From the NCBI GenBank assembly GCA_024743015.1, contig JANSXJ010000136.1, positions 1-8,988 of the forward strand: a DNA stretch of 8,988 bases, written 5' to 3'. Shown here in pieces: positions 1-5,934 of the stretch. The translations under genes and the position numbers were made by a program. This DNA comes from Hyphomonas sp. GTDB lineage: Bacteria > Pseudomonadota > Alphaproteobacteria > Caulobacterales > Hyphomonadaceae. Below the pieces are notes generated by a model. It saw only the letters and a program-made list of their open reading frames with translations. It had not been told where the DNA came from and did not search any database. Every line of letters starts with the position of its first letter. Within the stretch, counting starts at the first letter, position 1.

Positions 1-1
1 G

Positions 2-2008
2 CAACTTGTCGCCGACGAGCTGGACGCTGACTGGGACAAGGTCACAACCGTTTACCCGACTCCAGGTGAGAACCTCGCTCGCGAGCGGGTGTGGCGAAGC
101 TATTCTACCGGCGGCAGCCAGGGCATTCGAGGTTCTCAGGATTATGTGCGCGAGGGTGCAGCTGCAGCCAAAGCAATGCTGATCGAAGCCGCAGCGAACG
201 CTTGGGATGTGCCCGTTTCTGAGTGTAGTTCGGAAAACAGTATCGTTACACATGGTCCGTCCGGACGAACCACAACTTACGGCGCGGTCGCGGAAGCAGC
301 TTCCAAGCTTGCTCCGCCTCTGGAAGTTGCGGTCAAGGATCCAAGCGAGTGGAAGATTATCGGGGCCGCCAAAAAGCGCCTCGACACGGCGGACAAGCTC
401 AATGGCAAGCAAGTCTATGGCGCCGATATTAGCCTCGAAGATGTGCTCAAGGATACAGCTGCCACGCCTGATAGATTGCTCAGTGCATCCATCCGCCAAT
501 CCCCAAAAATCGGAGCCACGGTAGCGTCGTTTGACGCTGCTGCCGTGGCAGGCATGCCGGGCGTGCAGAAGGTTGTCGCTCTGAATGATCCATTCGGTGA
601 GGGGCAAAACGCGGTCGTTGTGATCGCCGACACCTGGTGGCAGGCGAACACGGCGTTGGACGCTCTTCCGATTGAATGGGAAGGCGGCGTAGACTTTTCC
701 ACGGAAGCCTTTGAAGCCGAGCTCGATGATGGGCTCACGTCCGATGACGCCTTCGTCGGAAATGGTGGCGGTGATCTGGCGGGTGCGTTTCAAAATGCCG
801 CTCAAATCGTTGAAGCTACCTATAATATGCCGTTTCAGAACCATGCGTGCATGGAGCCCATGAATACAACGGCGCTGTATACAGGTGACCGTTGTGAAGT
901 CTGGTGTCCGACTCAGAACGGCGAGGCAGCGCTTGCAGCGGTTTCTGAAGCGTCGGGACTGCCGATTGAAGACTGTGAAGTCTACAAGATCCATCTCGGC
1001 GGCGGATTTGGTCGACGCGGTGCCCCTGACTATGTTCAGCAAGCAGTCATGCTGGCGATGGAAATGCCTGGCACCCCTGTGAAGCTTCTCTGGACGCGCG
1101 AAGAAGACATGAAACACGGCTTCTTTCATCCAACCACCAAAGGCCGAGTACGCGGTGCTCTGGATGCCGACGGGAATCTGACTGGACTGCATCTCCGCAT
1201 TTCAGGGCAGTCCATTCTTGCCGCGCTCATTCCACAAGCGCTTCAGGACGGGGTCGACTATGCGACCTTCCAGGGCTTGTTGCCATCCGGCGTAGATGAG
1301 CGGCTGGAAGATCAGACTTTGAAATACTCATTCGACAATTTCCTGATCGATCACGCGATGCGAAATCCACCGGTTCGACCGGGTTTCTGGCGCGGTGTGA
1401 ACCTGAACCAGAACGCGATCTATCTGGAATGCTTCATGGACGAGATGGCGCACGCGGCTGGCCGGGATCCGCTCGAATTCCGCCTCGCACATTTGCAGGA
1501 CAGTCCAGAAGCTGCCGCCGTATTGCAGGCGGTTGCAGATAGATCCGGCTGGGGTCAAGATGATGGAAAGCATCGTGGTCTTTGTGTGATGTATGGTTTT
1601 GGGGCCTATGTTGCCGCTTGTGCTGAAGTCACCGTGGATGATGCCGGCGCGCTCTCCATCGATCGAATCGTCGCGGCAACCGACCCTGGCCACGCTGTAA
1701 ACCCACAGCAGATTGAAGCCCAGGTGGAAGGCTCCTTCGTCTATGGCCTCTCCGCCATGCTGTACGGCGAAATCACTTTCGTAGATGGGGTCGCGCAAGA
1801 AAAGAACTTTGATACGTTCGATTCAATGCGGATTGCGGCCATGCCCGAGGTCGAGACCATTATCATGCCAAGCGGTGGGTTCTGGGGCGGTGTCGGTGAA
1901 CCGACGATCGCTGTAGCGGCTCCGTCAGTGCTGAATGCGATCTACGCCGCGACCGGGAAACGTGTCCGGCAGCTTCCTATCAAGGACCAAAACTTGCGGG
2001 ATGTCTAA
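2..2008 (+). CDS. Xanthine-oxidase-family molybdopterin-binding subunit (isoquinoline 1-oxidoreductase beta-like), 5' truncated
   Basis: This is the large catalytic subunit of a molybdenum hydroxylase. The family uses water to hydroxylate N-heterocycles or aldehydes and usually works with a small [2Fe-2S] subunit. The reading frame is open from base 2 (QLVADELDADWDK...), so the true start lies left of the window; 668 residues are visible and roughly 70-110 are probably missing. Visible signatures are the entry motif TGGSQGIRGSQDYVREGA, the cofactor-binding HLGGGFGRRGAPDY, RNPPVRPGFWRGVN followed by a conserved ECFMDEMAHAAGRDPLEFRL stretch, and near the end GGFWGGVGEPTI. The Glu codon at 1898-1900 corresponds to the catalytic glutamate of the family. 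The closing ATGKRVRQLP is also typical. The substrate cannot be assigned. The stop overlaps the next cytochrome gene by 8 bp, so the two are probably co-translated. The family call is firm; the isoquinoline-type subgroup is inferred from overall layout. Confidence 0.9.
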   Translation, partial: QLVADELDADWDKVTTVYPTPGENLARERVWRSYSTGGSQGIRGSQDYVREGAAAAKAMLIEAAANAWDVPVSECSSENSIVTHGPSGRTTTYGAVAEAASKLAPPLEVAVKDPSEWKIIGAAKKRLDTADKLNGKQVYGADISLEDVLKDTAATPDRLLSASIRQSPKIGATVASFDAAAVAGMPGVQKVVALNDPFGEGQNAVVVIADTWWQANTALDALPIEWEGGVDFSTEAFEAELDDGLTSDDAFVGNGGGDLAGAFQNAAQIVEATYNMPFQNHACMEPMNTTALYTGDRCEVWCPTQNGEAALAAVSEASGLPIEDCEVYKIHLGGGFGRRGAPDYVQQAVMLAMEMPGTPVKLLWTREEDMKHGFFHPTTKGRVRGALDADGNLTGLHLRISGQSILAALIPQALQDGVDYATFQGLLPSGVDERLEDQTLKYSFDNFLIDHAMRNPPVRPGFWRGVNLNQNAIYLECFMDEMAHAAGRDPLEFRLAHLQDSPEAAAVLQAVADRSGWGQDDGKHRGLCVMYGFGAYVAACAEVTVDDAGALSIDRIVAATDPGHAVNPQQIEAQVEGSFVYGLSAMLYGEITFVDGVAQEKNFDTFDSMRIAAMPEVETIIMPSGGFWGGVGEPTIAVAAPSVLNAIYAATGKRVRQLPIKDQNLRDV

Positions 2009-2348
2009 ACCGCTATCCATTGGCGCCGCATTGCTTCTGGCCTGTTCTGGGTTGGCGGCGTGCGGCGGCTCGGTCACCGACCAAGATGAAATTAAGGACA
2101 CTAGCATCGCACGTGTGACGGACCGATCAGCGTCCCTCGCCCTGGCCTGCGCCGGTTGCCATTCGGAAACCAGCACGGCGGTCGTTTCTCTGAATGGATA
2201 CGGTGCGGAGGCGCTGCGAGACTCTTTATTGCGCTACAAATCAGCGATTGATGGCACGACGGTGATGCATCGGTTGGCGCGCGGGTATTCAGACGACGAT
2301 ATCGAGTTGCTCGCGAACTATTTTGACCAGGATCGGAGCGATCCATGA
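2001..2348 (+). CDS. soxE: Monoheme c-type cytochrome, FccA/SoxE-like, probable lipoprotein
   Basis: This 115-residue cytochrome is likely the electron-accepting subunit of flavocytochrome c sulfide dehydrogenase. The ATG at 2001 is chosen over in-frame upstream starts because it places a signal sequence at the N-terminus: a hydrophobic core followed by the lipobox LAAC with Cys21. The heme site is C50-A-G-C53-H54. The C-terminal segment TVMHRLARGYSDDDIELLANYF matches the FccA-type end, with Met89 as likely sixth heme ligand. With one heme it resembles the monoheme form known from green sulfur bacteria rather than the diheme form of purple sulfur bacteria. It overlaps the molybdenum hydroxylase gene by 8 bp upstream and the flavoprotein gene by an ATGA downstream. 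It could serve either or both enzymes; pairing with the flavoprotein is the better supported reading. The symbol rests on similarity and position. Confidence 0.82.
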   Translation: MSKPLSIGAALLLACSGLAACGGSVTDQDEIKDTSIARVTDRSASLALACAGCHSETSTAVVSLNGYGAEALRDSLLRYKSAIDGTTVMHRLARGYSDDDIELLANYFDQDRSDP

Positions 2349-3616
2349 CACAGTTGGACCGCCGCGTGCTGCTCAAAGTCATGGGATCAGGTGCGGCGTC
2401 TTTGGCGCTTCCGACCCACGCGTACGCGCGCTCTAAAGCGAGAATTGTAATTATTGGTGGCGGCTTTGGCGGGGCAAGTGCAGCTCGGATGCTAGCGACA
2501 CTCCTCCCCTCTTCAGACATTACCCTCATAGACGTCAACGCAACCTATACGGCGTGCCCCTTCAGCAACCTCGTCCTTGGAACCGATCGCGCTCTTTCAC
2601 AGCAGCAGTTCGGTTATGACGGTGTGCAGCAACTCGGAGTGAACGTATTGAATACGTTGGCGCTCGACGTTGATCCGGTGGCTCAAACCGTCGCGCTTCA
2701 GGATGCCGAACCTGTCAGCTACGACCGGTTGATCCTCTCGCCTGGAATCGACATGCGCTGGAACGCCCTCCAAGGTTATGACGAAGCGGCTGCGCAGAGA
2801 TTTCCTCATGCCTGGAAAGCGGGCCCGCAAACCCTTTTGCTGCGTCGGAAACTGGACGCCCTGGAGGACGGCCAACCGGTCATCATGAGCGTTCCCACGG
2901 CGCCATTTCGATGTCCGCCGGGGCCGTATGAGCGAGCAAGCATGATTGCGCACTATCTGAAATCTCGAAAACCACGTTCCAAACTGATCGTCCTCGACGC
3001 GAAAGATAGTTTCTCGAAAATGGACCTGTTTCAGGAAGCGTGGCGAGAGCACTATCCCGATCATCTCGAATGGCGGGGCGCAAGTGACGATGGGACTGTT
3101 TCCCGAGTCGATGCTGCAACGCAGACGATCGAGACAGACTTCGAATCGTTCAGTGCGCCAGCGATCAACATCATCCCACCGCAAAAAGCTGGGTTTATTG
3201 CCGATCGCGCAGGCGTGAGTAATGGCACTGGATGGTGCCCGATTGATCCGCTCGCTTTTGAATCAACGCAACAGCCGAACATTCACGTCATCGGCGACGC
3301 GACCATCGCCGCCCCAATGCCGAAATCGGCGTTCTCGGCCAACCTTCAAGCCAAGGTTTGCGCTATGGGAGTGGCCAGACTCGTGTCCGGCCTTGAGCCC
3401 GAAGCAACGGTCCTCTCTAATACTTGCTATTCTTTTACCACGCCTGAAGAAGCTATCTCTATTTCGGGCGTTTACACGAATGAAAACAGGAGCTTAGCGA
3501 GCATTTCTGGCGCTGGCGGCGTGAGCCCGATGGGCGCTGAAAAGTCAATCCGATATCAGGAAGCGGATCAGGCACGATCCTGGTTTGAAACGATTACGAG
3601 CGAGGCGTTCGGGTGA
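2345..3616 (+). CDS. soxF: Flavocytochrome c sulfide dehydrogenase flavoprotein subunit (FccB/SoxF)
   Basis: This 423-residue periplasmic flavoprotein oxidises sulfide and passes electrons to its cytochrome partner. The N-terminus has a Tat-like signal (DRRVLLK, then a hydrophobic stretch ending THAYA near residue 28). The FAD-binding Rossmann motif is RIVIIGGGFGGASAARML at about 33-50. Cys71 in TYTACPFSNLVLG lies where this family attaches FAD covalently. Cys190 (PFRCPPGPYER) and Cys361 (SNTCYSF) match the two cysteines of the redox-active disulfide. A second FAD contact, HVIGDAT, sits at about 314-320. The C-terminal region (SISGVY...) fits the family's dimer-interface domain, and total length is normal. 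The ATG overlaps the cytochrome stop as ATGA, with GGAG at 2335-2338 as a ribosome binding site. All key cysteines are present, so it should be active. SoxF and FccB are the same family; SoxF is preferred because Sox genes follow. Confidence 0.93.
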   Translation: MTQLDRRVLLKVMGSGAASLALPTHAYARSKARIVIIGGGFGGASAARMLATLLPSSDITLIDVNATYTACPFSNLVLGTDRALSQQQFGYDGVQQLGVNVLNTLALDVDPVAQTVALQDAEPVSYDRLILSPGIDMRWNALQGYDEAAAQRFPHAWKAGPQTLLLRRKLDALEDGQPVIMSVPTAPFRCPPGPYERASMIAHYLKSRKPRSKLIVLDAKDSFSKMDLFQEAWREHYPDHLEWRGASDDGTVSRVDAATQTIETDFESFSAPAINIIPPQKAGFIADRAGVSNGTGWCPIDPLAFESTQQPNIHVIGDATIAAPMPKSAFSANLQAKVCAMGVARLVSGLEPEATVLSNTCYSFTTPEEAISISGVYTNENRSLASISGAGGVSPMGAEKSIRYQEADQARSWFETITSEAFG

Positions 3617-4071
3617 ACCGCGTCGCAATATTGGCGGCTCTGATTCTTTCAGCCTGTGGGGCGCAAGATGCTCCGCTTATCAGTTCGCGCATGATCTCTG
3701 GCGACGCAATTGTTGAGCCGCTCACCAAGACGACTGGAGATGCGATTCGCGGAGAGAAACTGTTCGTATCTCGCGAAGAAGGGCATTGTATCCTTTGCCA
3801 CAAGGTCGACGGATTGGAGGCTGAGTTTCAGGGAGATGTCGGCCCAGATTTGTCATTTGTGGGCGACCGATTCAATGCCGGACAATTGCGCCTGCGCATT
3901 GCAGATTATCAATTGGTGCGCCCTGGAGCGCTGATGCCCTCCTATTTTCGTACTCACGACCTACATCAGGTAGGTAAAGCCTATGTGGGAGAGACTGTTT
4001 TGACGGCTCAACAAGTCGAAGATATTGTTGCCTATCTGGCTGACCGAAAGACCAGCGACGATGACGCGTAG
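3613..4071 (+). CDS. soxX: SoxX, monoheme cytochrome c subunit of SoxAX, with a lipobox
   Basis: SoxX is the small cytochrome of the SoxAX complex, which joins a sulfur substrate oxidatively to the cysteine of SoxY in the periplasm. The 152-residue product carries heme site C59-I-L-C62-H63, the family block GDVGPDLSFVGDRF at 74-87, and RPGALMPSYFR with Met108 as probable axial ligand. The start is a GTG that overlaps the preceding stop as GTGA. Initiation here gives a short signal sequence with lipobox LSAC and Cys15, predicting a lipid-anchored protein, whereas well-studied SoxX proteins are soluble. SoxY begins 11 bp before its stop, on the same transcript. Family assignment is very secure; lipidation is a prediction from the motif. 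Confidence 0.94.
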   Translation: MNRVAILAALILSACGAQDAPLISSRMISGDAIVEPLTKTTGDAIRGEKLFVSREEGHCILCHKVDGLEAEFQGDVGPDLSFVGDRFNAGQLRLRIADYQLVRPGALMPSYFRTHDLHQVGKAYVGETVLTAQQVEDIVAYLADRKTSDDDA

Positions 4072-4528
4072 TACCAGCTTAAACGTCAATCGCAGAGACG
4101 TCCTCACACTGGGAACAGGGGCCGTATTGATTGCGGCGTCGCCTCTGCGAGGACATGCCGAGCAGGTCGATCTCGAGCAAGCACGCCGCGAACTCTTCGG
4201 TACGAGACCGGTCACCGAAGGGCGCGTAAGGCTAAAACTTCCACCAATCGCCGAGAACGGATATTCCGTGCCCCTGTCCGTAGAGGTCGACAGCCCCATG
4301 ACGGAACAGGATTACGTCAAACGTATCGCAATTTTGTCGCCGCGAAACCCCCTACCCCTGATCTCTCAATTCTACTTCTCTCCTGGTTCGGGACGGGCCA
4401 AGGTCGATGCGCGCATTCGAATGTCGGGGACGCAAAGTATTCAGGCCATCGCCGAAATGAGCGATGGCTCTCTATGGTCGGGCAGCCGCGAAACGGTGGT
4501 CACGCTCGCCGCCTGCGTGGTGCTTTAG
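4061..4528 (+). CDS. soxY: SoxY, sulfur-substrate carrier subunit, with a non-canonical C-terminus
   Basis: SoxY is the carrier subunit of the SoxYZ heterodimer; intermediates are bound covalently to a cysteine on its flexible C-terminal arm. The ATG at 4061 is preferred to one at 4025 because it places the Tat signal (VNRRDVLTLG, RR at residues 11-12, likely cleavage after RGHA at 33) at the N-terminus of a 155-residue protein. The conserved core is visible as VPLSVEVDSPMTEQDYVK, then PRNPLPLISQFYFSPGSGRA and AEMSDGSLWSG. The arm ends TLAACVVL with Cys152, rather than the usual GGCGG. The cysteine is retained near the end, but the flanking glycines are replaced by bulkier residues. The stop codon overlaps the soxZ ribosome binding site. 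This may be a natural non-GGCGG SoxY class, a single-base change or a sequencing error. Function in classic thiosulfate oxidation is therefore less certain than the family call. Confidence 0.9.
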   Translation: MTRSTSLNVNRRDVLTLGTGAVLIAASPLRGHAEQVDLEQARRELFGTRPVTEGRVRLKLPPIAENGYSVPLSVEVDSPMTEQDYVKRIAILSPRNPLPLISQFYFSPGSGRAKVDARIRMSGTQSIQAIAEMSDGSLWSGSRETVVTLAACVVL

Positions 4529-4533
4529 GAGGA
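4527..4533 (+). promoter_or_regulatory. Strong ribosome binding site of soxZ overlapping the soxY stop codon
   Basis: AGGAGGA sits 4 bases before the soxZ ATG at 4538 and shares two bases with the soxY TAG (4526-4528). It is the strongest Shine-Dalgarno match in the Sox string, where most other starts rely on stop/start overlaps. Its position confirms both the soxY stop and the soxZ start. Confidence 0.8.
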
Positions 4534-4537
4534 CGAG

Positions 4538-4858
4538 ATGACCAGTATTCGCCTTGCCGTCCCGGAGACCGCTATTGCCGGGGAGATTATCGAGGTCAAA
4601 GCGCTGATTCGCCATCCTATGGAGAGCGGCCATCGCCGTGGATCGCGGGGCGAAGTGATTGAGCGGGACATCATCACCCGGTTCGAGTGCCTCTATCTGG
4701 GAGAGCAGGTCTTCGCCGCAGATTTCCATCCGGGCATTGCTGCCAATCCGCTGTTGACCTTCTATGTCCGCGCGTCCAGGTCCGGGGATCTTGAATTCAC
4801 CTGGACCGATCAACACGGCGCAATCTGGTCTGAGGCATCTTCATTGACCGTGTCATGA
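4538..4858 (+). CDS. soxZ: SoxZ, partner subunit of the SoxYZ carrier
   Basis: SoxZ binds SoxY and stabilises the periplasmic carrier on which sulfur intermediates are processed. The 106-residue product has normal length and the family's hallmarks: an immunoglobulin-like beta protein with KALIRHPMESGHRRGSRGEV at about 21-40, then IITRFECLYLGEQVF, AANPLLTFYVRASRSGDLEF and WTDQHGAIW. It has no signal peptide, as expected, because the known family is exported bound to the Tat signal of SoxY. The start is fixed by the strong AGGAGGA at 4527-4533. Its stop overlaps the soxA start as ATGA. Confidence 0.95.
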   Translation: MTSIRLAVPETAIAGEIIEVKALIRHPMESGHRRGSRGEVIERDIITRFECLYLGEQVFAADFHPGIAANPLLTFYVRASRSGDLEFTWTDQHGAIWSEASSLTVS

Positions 4859-5634
4859 TCCGCCTGGCGGGGCTAGTTTCGATCACATTGATCACGGCCT
4901 GTAGTGCGACCACTGAGGTGTCAGACGTCCCGGAACTTGCTGCAGAAGACATTGTTTCTGCGTCAGTATTTCTGAATTCAGAAACCCGAGCCCTGCAGGA
5001 AGACACATTTGCCAATCCTGGTTACCTGTGGGTCGATCGCGGCGAAGCCCTCTTTTCCCAACCGCCTGCTGCGGGTCCGGCCTGTATCACCTGCCACGAG
5101 AAGGGTCTGCGCGGCGTTGCGGCAACCTACCCTGCTTATGACGAGAATATTGGACAGGTTCTCAATCTGGAAGGTCGGATAAACCAGTGCCGCGTTACGC
5201 AACAAAGCGAACCTGCATGGACCTTTGAGTCGGATGAACTCTTGTCCATCACGGCCTATGTCGCAAATCAATCACTCGGAGAGCCCATATCGGTGGACGT
5301 CAACGGACCCGCCCGAGCGGTGTACGAGGTGGGGAGAGATTATTTCCAGACCCGCCGGGGGCAATTCAATCTCTCCTGCCAGCAGTGTCATACGGAAAAC
5401 TGGGGCAAACGCCTGCGCGGTGACACGTTGAGCCAGGGCCATGGCAACGGCTTTCCGGCCTATCGCCTCGAATGGGAGTCGCTCGGGTCGTTGCATCGCC
5501 GATTGCGCGACTGTGATACAGGTGTCCGGGCAGAGCCCCTCCCCTACGGCGACCCGCTTTACGTCGCGTTGGAGCTGTATCTGGCAGAGCGCTCGAAGGG
5601 CATCTCGATAGAGACACCCGGCATACGTCGATAG
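4855..5634 (+). CDS. soxA: SoxA, diheme cytochrome c subunit of SoxAX, with a lipobox
   Basis: SoxA is the catalytic cytochrome of SoxAX. The 259-residue protein carries two heme sites, C77-I-T-C80-H81 and C175-Q-Q-C178-H179, so it is the diheme type. Cys220 in RLRDCDTGVRAEP corresponds to the active-site cysteine known to form a persulfide and ligate the second heme. Cys112 in GRINQCR is a plausible axial ligand to the first heme. The HGNGFPAYRLEWESLGSLHRR stretch and the QCHTENWGK context are typical. The N-terminus ends its hydrophobic core in ITAC with Cys16, a lipobox, so membrane anchoring is predicted. The ATG overlaps the soxZ stop as ATGA, and no clear separate ribosome binding site is visible, which suggests translational coupling. 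No soxB or soxCD follows; the string ends here. Confidence 0.95.
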   Translation: MIRLAGLVSITLITACSATTEVSDVPELAAEDIVSASVFLNSETRALQEDTFANPGYLWVDRGEALFSQPPAAGPACITCHEKGLRGVAATYPAYDENIGQVLNLEGRINQCRVTQQSEPAWTFESDELLSITAYVANQSLGEPISVDVNGPARAVYEVGRDYFQTRRGQFNLSCQQCHTENWGKRLRGDTLSQGHGNGFPAYRLEWESLGSLHRRLRDCDTGVRAEPLPYGDPLYVALELYLAERSKGISIETPGIRR

Positions 5635-5749
5635 GTTGGTCATTTTGGCGTATTCGTTTCATTCTAGGCGTAGCAAAAGCTCGTAATACACTGAATAAAA
5701 GGGCGGAAATGTCCCTGGAATGCTGTTTTCTAGGAAAATAATTGCCCGG

Positions 5750-5766
5750 ACGCACGTTGCGCGCGT
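5750..5766 (+). terminator. GC-rich hairpin, possible weak terminator of the sox string
   Basis: Arms ACGCACG and CGCGCGT pair at six of seven positions around a TTG loop, 115 bases after the soxA stop. The sequence that follows is A+T-rich (TGTAATTA) but has no true T-run, so intrinsic termination is doubtful. It overlaps the 18-bp dyad beginning at 5763. Confidence 0.2.
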
Positions 5767-5780
5767 TGTAATTATGACGC
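5763..5780. promoter_or_regulatory. 18-bp imperfect palindrome, candidate operator
   Basis: GCGTTGTAATTATGACGC has GCGT/ACGC outer arms and a TAATTA core, with seven of nine positions symmetric. It lies about 160 bp upstream of the receptor start, a plausible activator or repressor site. No known regulator can be named. Confidence 0.3.
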
Positions 5781-5805
5781 ACTCGGACAACAAATGATCC
5801 AATTC

Positions 5806-5819
5806 TGCTAACGGTTGCA
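5806..5819. promoter_or_regulatory. LacI-family-type palindromic operator candidate
   Basis: TGCTAACGGTTGCA fits the TGNNANCGNTNNCA pattern, with the central CG typical of LacI/GalR-family operators; flanking C and G at 5805 and 5820 extend the outer arms. It lies 10 bp upstream of the TTGACG candidate -35 and about 115 bp before the receptor ATG. LacI-type regulators often control TonB receptors for sugars in alphaproteobacteria, but no regulator gene is in view. Confidence 0.35.
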
Positions 5820-5829
5820 GCCTCAACAA

Positions 5830-5835
5830 TTGACG
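5830..5835 (+). promoter_or_regulatory. Candidate -35 element of the receptor promoter
   Basis: TTGACG matches the common bacterial and alphaproteobacterial -35 consensus. The matching -10 is weak (TTTTGT at 5853-5858, 17-bp spacer), so the promoter is tentative. The 15-bp palindrome at 5842-5856 lies in the spacer and overlaps this -10, as a repressor site would. Confidence 0.3.
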
Positions 5836-5841
5836 CAAACG

Positions 5842-5856
5842 AAAAGTGGCACTTTT
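5842..5856. promoter_or_regulatory. 15-bp palindrome, candidate operator in the promoter spacer
   Basis: AAAAGTG and CACTTTT are exact reverse complements around a single central G. The dyad sits between the candidate -35 at 5830 and any -10 downstream. It is too compact to be a useful RNA hairpin, which favours a protein-binding site. The regulator is unknown. Confidence 0.35.
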
Positions 5857-5857
5857 G

Positions 5858-5876
5858 TGACCGCAATCTTCGGTCA
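5858..5876 (+). other. Small hairpin in the probable leader of the receptor mRNA
   Basis: TGACCG and CGGTCA form a 6-bp perfect stem around a 7-base loop, about 60 bases before the receptor start. It could fold in the 5' leader or be another dyad site. It does not cover the ribosome binding site. No known riboswitch is recognised. Confidence 0.3.
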
Positions 5877-5920
5877 GGAGAACCGTGGATTTCTAAAAGC
5901 TATTTCACGTGGCTTAATAA

Positions 5921-5926
5921 AAGGAG
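5921..5926 (+). promoter_or_regulatory. Ribosome binding site of the TonB receptor gene
   Basis: AAGGAG lies 8 bases before the ATG at 5935, an ideal arrangement that fixes the start of the receptor gene. Confidence 0.85.
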
Positions 5927-5934
5927 AGAACACA

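Larger units (their letters stand above)
5635..5934. promoter_or_regulatory. Non-coding gap between soxA and the receptor gene; promoter/regulatory region
   Basis: This 300-bp stretch holds no convincing gene. It is more A+T-rich than its neighbours and contains several inverted repeats: TTTTC/GAAAA arms at 5726-5738, a GC-rich hairpin at 5750-5766, an 18-bp dyad at 5763-5780, a LacI-type palindrome at 5806-5819, a 15-bp palindrome at 5842-5856 and a hairpin at 5858-5876. The receptor promoter must lie here unless transcription reads through from soxA. TTGACG at 5830-5835 is the best -35 candidate; 17 bases further on, TTTTGT at 5853-5858 is only a poor -10. GCTATTTC at 5899-5906 resembles the alphaproteobacterial -10 consensus but lacks a matching -35. 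The exact start of transcription cannot be fixed by eye. Confidence 0.6.

Noticed and set aside
1935..2000. Upstream in-frame start for the cytochrome gene
   Set aside because: It would bury the signal peptide behind 22 residues; the ATG at 2001 puts the signal at the N-terminus.
4025..4060. Upstream in-frame start for soxY
   Set aside because: It would add 12 residues and overlap soxX more deeply; the ATG at 4061 gives a normal Tat signal.
4474..4662. A +1 frame that restores CGG after the SoxY cysteine
   Set aside because: It continues through the soxZ start as Arg/Gly-rich nonsense (CGGALGGRDD...), so it does not rebuild a normal SoxY end. A simple frameshift is not supported.
5700..5716. 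AGGG/CCCT inverted repeat after soxA considered as a terminator
   Set aside because: Only four stem pairs, a large loop and no T-run directly after it.
5366..5866. Minus-strand open frame covering the end of soxA and half the gap
   Set aside because: The protein is Arg/Pro/Ser-rich with no family features, and it overlaps the certain soxA coding region.
5885..5896. Tiny GTG-GAT-TTC-TAA frame after AGGAG in the receptor leader
   Set aside because: Three codons with a too-short 4-base spacer; chance occurrence is likely and there is no sign of a leader peptide.
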